From Deltaproteobacteria bacterium (GTDB taxonomy: Bacteria; Desulfobacterota; Desulfobacteria; Desulfobacterales; SURF-15), in assembly GCA_024644775.1 (NCBI GenBank), contig JAHEHB010000024.1:1-23874 (forward strand): a stretch of DNA of 23,874 bases, read 5' to 3'. Position numbers and translations under genes: made by a program. The notes under the pieces were generated by a model. That model did not search any database. It saw only the letters and a program-made list of their open reading frames with translations, and was not told the origin of the DNA. Position 1 is the first letter of the stretch; the number at the start of each line of letters is the position of its first letter. Shown piece after piece: positions 15,862 through 22,716 of the stretch.

Positions 15862-16644
15862 ATGAGCGAAAAGGTACTGTTGGTTGAAGAAAAGGATAAT
15901 CTGTCTATTCTGACTCTCAATCGTCCGGGTGTAATGAACGCTTTTAATTTCGAATTGCTCCACGCCCTTAAACAGGAAATTGATTCGATTCGGTTCAAAT
16001 CAGACATTCGGGTTGTGATCATCACAGGAGCAGGGGAGAAGGCGTTTAGCGCAGGGGCTGATTTAAAAGAGCGCAGAACCCTTTCAGATATCCAGGTCAA
16101 AGAATACATTTTTACCATTCGAAATTTGTTTAGCTCCATTGAGCGATTGAACAAACCGGTAATTGCGGCGATAAACGGCCTTGCTTTGGGGGGAGGCAAT
16201 GAACTTGTGTTGGCTTGTGATATTCGCATCGCCTCCTCGAAAGCATCGATGGGGCAGCCGGAGACACGACTGGCCATCATACCCGGTGCCGGCGGCACTC
16301 AGCGGCTGCCGAGACTTATCGGCCGGGGAAAGGCAAAAGAACTTATCTTTACCGGTCGTCGCGTGGGAGCTGAAGAGGCCTTTCAAATCGGCTTAGTGAA
16401 TAAAATCTGTGAACCAGAGCAACTCATAAACGAAAGCAAAAATATGGCAGCCTTGATTTGTGAGGCGGGTCCCGTTGCCATTGAACAAGCGAAATATGCC
16501 ATTAATTATGGGCTGGAGACCGATCTTCATACAGGTCTTGCCATCGAATCCAATGCATATTGGGTCACCATTCCCACCGAGGATCGGCTGGAAGCGCTTG
16601 CAGCGTTTCGCGAGAAGCGAAAACCGATTTTCAAAGGCAGGTAA
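15862..16644 (+). CDS. Enoyl-CoA hydratase, AUH (3-methylglutaconyl-CoA hydratase)-like
   Basis: 260-residue crotonase-fold enzyme. Oxyanion-hole segments are AFSAGADLKE (61-70) and GLALGGGNE (107-114). Both catalytic Glu are present: Glu114 (GGGNELVLACD) and Glu134 (GQPETRLAIIPGAGG). The C-terminal run with VAIEQAKYAIN, TGLAIESNAYW, IPTEDRLEALAAF and EKRKPIFKGR closely follows AUH proteins, which hydrate 3-methylglutaconyl-CoA to HMG-CoA in leucine breakdown. It could still hydrate crotonyl-CoA. GGGGGT precedes the ATG. The 124-bp gap upstream contains a small ACGAT/ATCGT hairpin. The HMG-CoA-lyase-like gene follows after 98 bp, supporting an HMG-CoA route. No methylcrotonyl-CoA carboxylase is visible in the window. 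Confidence 0.9.
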   Translation: MSEKVLLVEEKDNLSILTLNRPGVMNAFNFELLHALKQEIDSIRFKSDIRVVIITGAGEKAFSAGADLKERRTLSDIQVKEYIFTIRNLFSSIERLNKPVIAAINGLALGGGNELVLACDIRIASSKASMGQPETRLAIIPGAGGTQRLPRLIGRGKAKELIFTGRRVGAEEAFQIGLVNKICEPEQLINESKNMAALICEAGPVAIEQAKYAINYGLETDLHTGLAIESNAYWVTIPTEDRLEALAAFREKRKPIFKGR

Positions 16645-16742
16645 TGGAATGCAGCAGCATTGGTTTGTTTCTGTAAGATTTTAGTTTGAAAAGGAATTAT
16701 TTTGTTAAGCGCAGTATGCAATGTTCCCAAAGGAGGCGTTAA

Positions 16743-17762
16743 ATGACACAACTAACCTACCCCAAAAATGTGGTACTCGGTGATATTACTGTTAGGGATG
16801 GTTTTCAGCATGAAGAAAAGTTCATTCCAACTGATGCAAAATTATGGGTTGCTGAGCAGTTAATTCTTGCGGGATTTAAACGAATAGAGGTTACCAACTT
16901 TGGAAATCCTAAAGGAATGCCGCAATTTAAAGATGCAGATCAACTCATGCAACGTTTATATAAAAGTAAAAAAGTAGGAAACCTTCTAAAAGATATAGAA
17001 ATTACGGCGGTTACCATAAGGGAAAGAGCGGTAGATCGGGCCATACAGGCCCGAAAAGACGGCTGGGGACCGGACCGAATTCTCTTTATGGTTTCTACCA
17101 GTGAGTCCCATCATAAAACCAACTCAGGTTTATCTTTGGAGGAATACTGGAAAATGTGTGAAACCTATATCCCTAAAGCACACGAAGTGGGCATGAAGGT
17201 TTGCGGAACGGTCAGCACTATTTGGGGATGCCCCATCGAGGGCCCAACTGAACTAAAAAAAGCCGTGGAATTTACCCAAAGATGGCTGGGTATTGGTGCA
17301 GACGATATTGAACACGCCGACCATGATGGGTCCGCGCCTCCCAACAAAGTGTACGAGTATTTTTCTATGATCCTCGATGCAATTCCGGATCCGTCAAAAC
17401 ATATCGCCCATTTCCATATGACCCGTGGATGGGGGCTTGCGAATGTGTTGGCAGCTCTTCAGGCAGGAATCACGCATTTTGAATCGACGTTGGGGGGAAC
17501 CGGCGGGCAACCGGCTAATTTTGTGGACGGGGTACCCGTCGCCGGAACCGGTGAGTATTATTACACCGATCCAACGATAACCGGACTGGTTTCCACTGAA
17601 GATATGGTGGTGATGATGGATGAAATGGGAATTGATACAGAGGTGGATGTTGACAAAATTCTTCGGATTGGGCGAATGATGGAAAGGATTACCGGCCGGC
17701 GGCTCCGCTCGGAAACCGCCCATACCGGAAGGATTCCAAAAGAGTTGACCGGGCGGGGGTAG
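16743..17762 (+). CDS. Divergent HMG-CoA lyase-like DRE-TIM metallolyase
   Basis: 339 residues with a strong AAAGGAGG site. The fold is clear from the first-strand motif GDITVRDGFQHEE (Arg18-Asp19, the DRE/metal pair), IEVTNFGNP, the DDIEHADHDG strand, the metal His pair His223-x-His225 (AHFHMTRGWG) and FESTLGGTGG. HMG-CoA lyases place a catalytic Cys in GLGGCP; here the segment reads GTGGQP with Gln256. The metal-binding Asn of SGNLATED aligns with Leu282 in TGLVSTEDMV. A stretch of about 20 residues (260-280: NFVDGVPVAGTG, then YYYTDP) is inserted between the two. It is therefore a lyase/aldolase relative whose reaction may differ from HMG-CoA cleavage, even though it follows an AUH-like hydratase. 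The family is sure, the reaction is open. Confidence 0.85.
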   Translation: MTQLTYPKNVVLGDITVRDGFQHEEKFIPTDAKLWVAEQLILAGFKRIEVTNFGNPKGMPQFKDADQLMQRLYKSKKVGNLLKDIEITAVTIRERAVDRAIQARKDGWGPDRILFMVSTSESHHKTNSGLSLEEYWKMCETYIPKAHEVGMKVCGTVSTIWGCPIEGPTELKKAVEFTQRWLGIGADDIEHADHDGSAPPNKVYEYFSMILDAIPDPSKHIAHFHMTRGWGLANVLAALQAGITHFESTLGGTGGQPANFVDGVPVAGTGEYYYTDPTITGLVSTEDMVVMMDEMGIDTEVDVDKILRIGRMMERITGRRLRSETAHTGRIPKELTGRG

Positions 17763-17850
17763 TATTCCACCTCAATTGAGCGTTTCAAATTTTAAAAAGG
17801 TTTTTTGCCTTATTTTCAATGAATACTGTCGATTTTTGTTTTTAAAATTT

Positions 17851-17944
17851 GAATATCGAATATCGAACAAGGAATTTGGAACCGCAGAAGTGATAGTAAA
17901 CTTCGAAATTCGACATTCCTTGTTCAGCATTCTGCGGTTCAAAA
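17851..17944. repeat. Dispersed repeat with two interleaved 11-bp inverted pairs
   Basis: Arm A GAACAAGGAAT (17865-17875) pairs with A' ATTCCTTGTTC (17915-17925). Arm B GAACCGCAGAA (17879-17889) pairs with B' TTCTGCGGTTC (17930-17940). The order is A-B-A'-B', so the two stems cannot both form as simple nested hairpins. A third short pair GAAGT/ACTTC lies inside. The flanks hold GAATATCGAATATCGAAC. From memory, such 'ATATCGAACAAGGAAT' elements are scattered between genes in related bacteria; copy number cannot be checked here. It fills most of the 279-bp gap before the second XRE-cupin gene. Confidence 0.65.
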
Positions 17945-18044
17945 ATATTAATAAATTTCAAAATATTACAAAATGAGAGAAATGAATTCTTAGGATGAAC
18001 CAGTAAGCGTCTGATTGAGAAGCGGTTGGAATGAGGAGTCTATG

Positions 18045-18683
18045 ATGGAAAAGAAAGGCGATGTTCCCCATATTAATGTCGATTTTTTTGAAGATCTTAC
18101 CGGTACCATTGCAAGAGAAAAAGAAACGGGTCTGGAAGATATCGGCCAGCGAGTCCGGAGCCTGAGAGAGCAGAAGGGCTTGTCGCTTGGCGCGCTTTCG
18201 AAATTGACTGGTTTTGAAATTGAATTTCTATCCGGCATTGAGAACAATCAAGTTAAACCCCAGCTTGGCACCCTTATAAAATTATCTAAAGCCTTGGACA
18301 GTGCCTTCAGTCGTCTTCTTTCAGGCACCGGTGAAAAGCTTTATTCAGTGACCCGTAAAGAAGAACAAAAAATTGTTTCCCGTTCTACGTCCCGCAAGGG
18401 TCAAAAGCAGATGTACACCTACAAGAGTCTCGCACCGGAAGTAAAGGGTCGCCACATGGAGGCTCTTATTGTTCAACTGGAAGAAACGCCTGAAGAAGAG
18501 ACTTCCGTTCATGAGGGAGAGGAATTTATATATGTGTTAAACGGTGTGGTGGTACTGAATATAGGAGATGACGTTTTTAATCTTAATCCGGGAGACAGTG
18601 CCTATTACTTATCCACGACACCGCATTTAATTACCGCAGAAGGTGGTAATGCAACGATTCTGGCTGTGCTTTATGAAGGATAG
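18045..18683 (+). CDS. XRE-family HTH regulator with C-terminal cupin (second copy)
   Basis: 212 residues from the ATG at 18045, placed six bases after GAGGAG; the overlapping ATG at 18042 would be too close to that site but is not excluded. An N-terminal tail of about 30 residues (KGDVPHINVDFFEDLTG) precedes the HTH (about 33-88: IGQRVRSLREQKGLSLGALS, IENNQVKPQLGTLIKLSKAL). A linker and a cupin_2 barrel (about 135-210: HEGEEFIYVLNGVVVLNIG, NPGDSAYYLSTTPHLI) complete it. The layout matches the regulator at 8160-8711 but with a longer N-terminus. It lies directly after the lyase gene and is convergent with mlaC. It probably controls the acyl-CoA genes; the ligand is unknown. Confidence 0.88.
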   Translation: MEKKGDVPHINVDFFEDLTGTIAREKETGLEDIGQRVRSLREQKGLSLGALSKLTGFEIEFLSGIENNQVKPQLGTLIKLSKALDSAFSRLLSGTGEKLYSVTRKEEQKIVSRSTSRKGQKQMYTYKSLAPEVKGRHMEALIVQLEETPEEETSVHEGEEFIYVLNGVVVLNIGDDVFNLNPGDSAYYLSTTPHLITAEGGNATILAVLYEG

Positions 18684-18761
18684 CCAATAGAGGTTACATT
18701 AATCGGTTCAGGGTTCAACGTTCTGGGTAAAAAAACCCAAACGACTTATATGAGGGAATAG

Positions 18762-19499
18762 CTATCGGCTCGCATAAGCTTTTATTTCGTCGGAATCCAA
18801 CCAGAGCAACACAAAAAATTTTTTAATCAGAATCTGCCACGCATATTTACTTCTATTATAAATTCCTTTGAAGTTTATCGGCGCTTTTGAAGAGGTTTTA
18901 CTTTTTTGCTTCTCAAGCTTTGTTTTTAACCTCTCTATGAGCTGATCGGGTGTTTCTTTCATCAGAATCTGTTTAAACTGGGTTCGATAGTTTTTGACCA
19001 GGCTCACCCCTTCGATTCTCACATCGTAAATTCGCCACGTATTTTTCCGCATCCGCATTCGATACTCTACGGGAACTTCAATGCTATTTTCCCGAATAAT
19101 TTTGGTTTTAACGATCGCCTTGTTTTCGGAGATCATTTCCTGGGCTTGATAAACGATTTTTTCGTTCCGAAACTCCCCCTGTATCCTATCAATATACGTG
19201 TTGCTCAGAAATCGTGAAAATACATCTGTAAATTTGTTTTGCTGCTCCGGGGTTAATTTTTTCCAGCTTCTTGCTAACGTCCGTATGGAAATTTCCCGAA
19301 AGTCGAAAACGTTCTGTGTGATCTGCCATATTTTTTCCCTTTGAGTCGATTTTTTTGCCGTATCCTTGTATTGAGGATCTTTGAGAGTGCGGATTACTTC
19401 ATCAATGGGCTCCCGCAGCGCATCCATCGGTTGAGTACTGTGGGCGATATAAGGGATACTAAACAACAGTAAAAAACAGATTATTTGAATTCGTTTCAT
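18762..19499 (-). CDS. mlaC: MlaC-type periplasmic phospholipid-binding protein
   Basis: 245 residues. Signal peptide about 1-22 (hydrophobic IICFLLLFSIPYIAHS), then the MlaC/Ttg2D fold. Characteristic segments are QITQNVFDFREISIRTLARSWKKLTPEQQNKF, FLSNTYIDRI, VEYRMRMRKNTWRIYDVRIEGVSLVKNYRTQF. MlaC shuttles phospholipid between the outer-membrane MlaA complex and the inner-membrane MlaFED complex. It is last in the mlaEFDC set, 30 bp after mlaD. The C-terminus is extended by about 40 residues (KLEKQKSKTSSKAPINFKG, then a hydrophobic WQILIKKFFVLLWL helix) beyond the usual MlaC end. That extension might anchor the protein to the membrane, which is inference. It converges with the XRE-cupin gene, leaving a 78-bp gap with only a weak GGGT/ACCC hairpin. 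Confidence 0.9.
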   Translation of the reverse strand: MKRIQIICFLLLFSIPYIAHSTQPMDALREPIDEVIRTLKDPQYKDTAKKSTQREKIWQITQNVFDFREISIRTLARSWKKLTPEQQNKFTDVFSRFLSNTYIDRIQGEFRNEKIVYQAQEMISENKAIVKTKIIRENSIEVPVEYRMRMRKNTWRIYDVRIEGVSLVKNYRTQFKQILMKETPDQLIERLKTKLEKQKSKTSSKAPINFKGIYNRSKYAWQILIKKFFVLLWLDSDEIKAYASR

Positions 19500-19529
19500 G
19501 GCGCCGTTTCCTTTATTGATCGGTTCTAA

Positions 19530-19976
19530 TCACACTTTGCCAAATACATATTTGCTGATAAGTTCTTCTAAATCGATGGCTGGTTCTGTTTCGGTAATAA
19601 AATCACCGGGCTTAAGCACGTCATCTGATCCGCCGGGTGACAATTTTATATATTTGTCTCCAATTAGTCCAGCTGTTTTGATCGACGCAATAACATCGTC
19701 TTTTAATTCAATTCCCTTTAGAATTTTGAGCGTAACAACCGCCTCCAGTTTGTCACGATCCAGTGATATGGCATCCACTTTTCCAACACGAACCCCTGCC
19801 ATTTCCACTTGGGTTCCCGGCACCAGCCCGGATACAGACTGAAACCGTGCATGGAGGGGATAGTAACCTTCGTCAAACCATCCCAGCTCTCCTAACTGAA
19901 TCGATAGATAACCGATACAAATGATACCGATTAGCACAAACACGCCAATCCATAATTCAATGGACGATCTTTTCAT
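19530..19976 (-). CDS. mlaD: MlaD, MCE-domain inner-membrane protein
   Basis: 148 residues. An N-terminal transmembrane helix (about 9-27, LWIGVFVLIGIICIGYLSI) is followed by one MCE domain (about 38-114: YPLHARFQSVSGLVPGTQVEMAG, VRVGKVDAISL, GDKYIKLSPGG). A short amphipathic tail (DLEELISKYVFG) ends the protein. It forms the periplasmic hexameric ring on MlaE that passes lipid to or from MlaC. It lies 8 bp after mlaF and is clearly in the same operon. It is shorter than the enterobacterial protein (about 180) because the C-terminal tail is reduced. Confidence 0.93.
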   Translation of the reverse strand: MKRSSIELWIGVFVLIGIICIGYLSIQLGELGWFDEGYYPLHARFQSVSGLVPGTQVEMAGVRVGKVDAISLDRDKLEAVVTLKILKGIELKDDVIASIKTAGLIGDKYIKLSPGGSDDVLKPGDFITETEPAIDLEELISKYVFGKV

Positions 19977-19984
19977 TCTACCTC

Positions 19985-21196
19985 CTAACTGAAACTGAAT
20001 TCAGCGAATGTGTTTTGTGTCGATTCCGCTAATTCAAGCAATTCTTCTAACCGGCTATCCACCGTTGCTTCTGCAAACCCCGCGCTTACGGAAAAATAAA
20101 AGTCCGGATAGGGTTCCCTATCAATTATCTCATCGCACTTCAATTCCTGCGCCAATTTTGAACAGATCTGATGTGCTTGATCCGTATTCGTATTGGGAAG
20201 AAGCAGCATGAGTGTGTTAAAACCATATTTAACGCAAGTATCTGTAATTCTTGTTTTTTTTTGTACTTGATCCGCAAGGCTTTTCAGTACAGTCATCCCG
20301 ACGGCGTGTCCTGCGGTTTCATTGATTTTATCCAAATTGTCCAGCCTTAAGACGATTATCGAAAACGGAAGTTGTCGACGTGACAGCCATGCCAACCCTT
20401 CTTTGAACCGTTTTTCACTTTGCGGATGGGGCGTCATACCGGTTAACGCGTCCTGACGGCTCTCAAGGCCACGAACAAATTCTTGAATCACCGGGTCAGA
20501 TGATTGACGGATCTGTTCGGGACTTCCTTCAAAGTGAATCCGGCCATCATTTAACATGGCGATGCGCTGTGAAATATAAAATATATCAGGGATCTCGTGG
20601 CTTACCACGACGCCTGTAAATCCGAACTTTTTTTGAAAGTCAGAAATCAGGTGATGAACAGCGCTCTTGCGAATTGGATCCAGCCCCGTGGTGGGTTCAT
20701 CAAACAAAACAATTTCAGGGTCGGTAACCAATGCTCTGGCCAGGGCCACCCGTTTTCGCATCCCACCTGAAAGCTGAGAGGGATACTTATCATCGATTTG
20801 TTCGATATCTAGCTGTTCCATGCGGTCACCGGCGAGTTTTCGGATATCGGGATCCGGCAACGTTGTTCGTTCTTTCAGGGGAAGCGCAATATTCTCGTAG
20901 ACCGTCATGGAATCAAAAAGAGCGGTGCCCTGAAACATATAGCTGATTTTGCGTTTCAAAGCTTTTCTTTCTTTTTTTTTCATCTCTGAAAGCGGGCGGC
21001 CGTCAAACAGCACGGCTCCGGAATCCGGTTCCAGAAGGCCGATAATATGCTTGAGTAGAACACTCTTTCCGACGCCACTTTTTCCGATTATGGTTGTAAT
21101 TTCACCTCGATAGATACCAAGATTCGTATTGTTTAAAACCTGTAGGTTTCCGAATTGTTTTGACACGTTTTCCAACTGAATGATCGGTTGTTTCAT
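19985..21196 (-). CDS. mlaF: MlaF ATPase fused to a degenerate GGDEF-like domain
   Basis: 403 residues, about 140 longer than ordinary MlaF. Residues 1-247 are a complete ABC ATPase: Walker A GKSGVGKS (38-45), Q-loop FQG (88-90), signature LSGGM (142-146), Walker B IVLFDEP (162-168) and His200. It energises lipid transfer by MlaE/MlaD. Residues 249-403 look like a GGDEF domain: DALTGM (249-254), a KINETAGHAVG strand-helix (290-300), YGFNTLMLLLP (324-334), FSVSAGFAEA (368-377) and a LLELAESTQNTF C-terminal helix. The active site is dead by sequence: the metal Asp is Arg284, GGDEF reads G-F-N-T-L (325-329) and the GD Asp is Met301. The inhibitory-site motif RxxD is kept as R316-I-T-D319, five residues before the GGDEF position, so c-di-GMP binding is plausible. 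There is no clear Shine-Dalgarno at the ATG at 21196, only 6 bp after mlaE, suggesting translational coupling. Confidence 0.93.
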   Translation of the reverse strand: MKQPIIQLENVSKQFGNLQVLNNTNLGIYRGEITTIIGKSGVGKSVLLKHIIGLLEPDSGAVLFDGRPLSEMKKKERKALKRKISYMFQGTALFDSMTVYENIALPLKERTTLPDPDIRKLAGDRMEQLDIEQIDDKYPSQLSGGMRKRVALARALVTDPEIVLFDEPTTGLDPIRKSAVHHLISDFQKKFGFTGVVVSHEIPDIFYISQRIAMLNDGRIHFEGSPEQIRQSSDPVIQEFVRGLESRQDALTGMTPHPQSEKRFKEGLAWLSRRQLPFSIIVLRLDNLDKINETAGHAVGMTVLKSLADQVQKKTRITDTCVKYGFNTLMLLLPNTNTDQAHQICSKLAQELKCDEIIDREPYPDFYFSVSAGFAEATVDSRLEELLELAESTQNTFAEFSFS

Positions 21197-21202
21197 GATT
21201 AT

Positions 21203-22006
21203 TTACAATAAAAAGGAGGTCAATATATAGTCGGCTATCAGTACCACAACACACGAACTCACCACCGCTGATGTGGTGGAAAGACTCACCCCTTTGGCTC
21301 CAAAACCTTCCGTACGTGTATGGGTGTAGAATCCCTGGTAACAGCAAATGGTTGCGACGAGAAGTGAAAAAACAATTGATTTGATAAACCCGCCGTTTAT
21401 ATCTTCCATTAAAACACTCGTTTCCAACCGGGAAAAGTAAAGCCCCGGATTAATGTCAAGCAGAAGCGATCCTGTCACAAACCCGCCTAATATACCGATA
21501 ACATCAAATATTGCGGTAAGAATTGGAAAACTGAAGAGTGATGCGGCCATGCGAGGGCTCACGAGAAACCGGGTGGGATTGATATCCATGGTTTCCAGTG
21601 CATCGATTTGTTCGGAAATCCGCATGATGCCGATTTCTGCTGCCATGGCCGACCCTGCTCTTCCAATAACCATTATCGCTGTCAGCACCGGACCCAATTC
21701 ACGTATTAAAGTAAGCGCAACAGCCGCACCGAGCAACCCCTCAGAGCCGAATTGCGCTAATGTGTAATATCCCTGAAGCCCCAAAACCATTCCCGAGAAT
21801 GCGCCGGTTAGACAGATAACCAGTAATGACTTTGCACCAATGAAAAACACTTGGTGTAGAATTTTATTGGTTTGAAACGGAAGAGAAAAAATGAGAAAAA
21901 AGCCTTTGAAAAAAAAGATTGCAACTTTCCCGAGTTCTTGGATGAATGTAAGCGTCCATCTACCCAATGCTGACAACGGAGTTATTACTACCGAATCCAG
22001 TACCAT
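21203..22006 (-). CDS. mlaE: MlaE, phospholipid ABC transporter permease
   Basis: 267 residues. An N-terminal amphipathic region is followed by about five membrane helices. The family hallmark is IRELGPVLTAIMVIGRAGSAMAAEIG (about 101-126), then RISEQIDALETMDINPTRFLVSPRMAA, the coupling segment that contacts MlaF. It is the inner-membrane channel of the Mla retrograde phospholipid transporter and first gene of mlaE-F-D-C. The ATG at 22006 has only a weak AGAAG upstream. A sigma-70-like promoter lies at 22068-22097, giving a leader of about 55 bases. Confidence 0.94.
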   Translation of the reverse strand: MVLDSVVITPLSALGRWTLTFIQELGKVAIFFFKGFFLIFSLPFQTNKILHQVFFIGAKSLLVICLTGAFSGMVLGLQGYYTLAQFGSEGLLGAAVALTLIRELGPVLTAIMVIGRAGSAMAAEIGIMRISEQIDALETMDINPTRFLVSPRMAASLFSFPILTAIFDVIGILGGFVTGSLLLDINPGLYFSRLETSVLMEDINGGFIKSIVFSLLVATICCYQGFYTHTRTEGFGAKGVSLSTTSAVVSSCVVVLIADYILTSFLL

Positions 22007-22067
22007 TGCATATCTTCTAAATAAAGTGTCATAGGAATTTGTGTACTAACGGTTTCTATCGAATTCA

Positions 22068-22097
22068 AGGATAAAGAGAAACGGTGCATTTTGTCAA
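22068..22097 (-). promoter_or_regulatory. Sigma-70-like promoter of mlaEFDC
   Basis: On the minus strand a perfect TTGACA (22092-22097) is followed by an 18-bp spacer and TATCCT (22068-22073, 4 of 6). It is correctly oriented for mlaE. It implies that mlaEFDC is transcribed independently of the mlaA unit upstream. Confidence 0.6.
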
Positions 22098-22293
22098 GGG
22101 AGAAATGGCGGGAGTCGGGTTTCAGCCGATAGGGAGGATCACAGCATCCGTCAGAATAGGGTCGATACAGTGATCGACTCCATGGATCTCGTATATGAAA
22201 CTTAACGGTACGATAATCCATAGAAAGGTAGTCAGACTATCCCGGAGTATTGAGGTACTCAGAAATCTCAAATTCCAAGCACCAAATTCTTTA

Positions 22294-22390
22294 CCCTGTT
22301 AAATAATCCAATTCATGGCCTTACTGTATCGGTTAAAGAGATTACACTGAAGACCTGCGCAGCGAATCACCACAAGACGATTTAACAGGG
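22294..22390. repeat. Inverted repeat CCCTGTTAAAT ... ATTTAACAGGG
   Basis: Perfect 11-bp arms (22294-22304 and 22380-22390) enclose 75 bp of less AT-rich sequence. That segment contains AAGACCTGCGCAGCGAATC and has no reading frame. It lies within the larger AT-rich repeat region. A small structured RNA or a degenerate miniature element are both possible; there is no direct evidence for either. Confidence 0.55.
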
Positions 22391-22657
22391 CAGGTAAATT
22401 TCAAATTACAATATTCAATGACCCAAACATACAATTCAAATTGAGATCATATTTGCAATGGTTTTATGCAATGCTTTAACGAACAATTTTAGCGAACTGG
22501 CACATTCTTTTTTCGAGATTATATTCGCGTTTTGGGATTTTGAATTTTTGTCATTGTGATTTTTTTGTTATTTGTTATTTGTGATTTGGAATTTTAAGCC
22601 GAAGCTCAAAAGTTTCCTGTTCGATCAAACTGGTCGTTTTGTTGGCCAGCGGCGGCG

Positions 22658-22685
22658 CTGAACACTGAAACCTGAACGCTGAACA
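22658..22685 (+). repeat. Four-unit 7-bp tandem repeat CTGAAYR-like
   Basis: CTGAACA, CTGAAAC, CTGAACG and CTGAACA follow each other without gaps. This 'CTGAAC' type of short tandem occurs at the edges of intergenic repeats in some bacteria (general knowledge). It lies 31 bp before the start of the 140-residue gene. Confidence 0.6.
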
Positions 22686-22716
22686 CTCTTACTTACTAAC
22701 AGGTGGAGCGATTTTT

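Larger units (their letters stand above)
22098..22716. other. Non-coding spacer with AT-rich inverted repeats
   Basis: I see no protein gene here. A minus-strand frame of 77 codons across 21988-22221 has no domain signal. The left part (22098-22250) looks like unique sequence. From about 22260 it turns into AT-rich repeat material. AAATTCCAAGCACCAAATTC (22270-22289) is an imperfect inverse (14 of 20) of 22575-22594, near the other end. Between them sits the 22294-22390 inverted repeat. A GC-richer stretch with GTTGGCCAGCGGCGGCG and a 7-bp tandem repeat then leads to the AGGTGGAG ribosome site of the next gene. Confidence 0.6.

Noticed and set aside
17761..17790. CTCAATTGAG palindrome after the lyase gene as a terminator
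   Set aside because: A loopless 10-bp palindrome with no GC-rich stem and no proper T-run.
17776..17976. 66-codon + strand frame over the repeat after the lyase gene
   Set aside because: Its peptide (FEYRISNKEF..., FEIRHSLFSILRF) is simply the translation of the dispersed inverted repeat, with no ribosome site or domain.
18719..18743. CGTT..GGGT/ACCC..AACG hairpin between the XRE-cupin gene and mlaC as a terminator
   Set aside because: The stem is short with a bulge, the A-run is in the loop, and no T-run follows on either strand.
21988..22221. 77-codon minus-strand frame upstream of mlaE
   Set aside because: It overlaps the mlaE start in another frame, covers the predicted promoter, and shows no domain or ribosome site.
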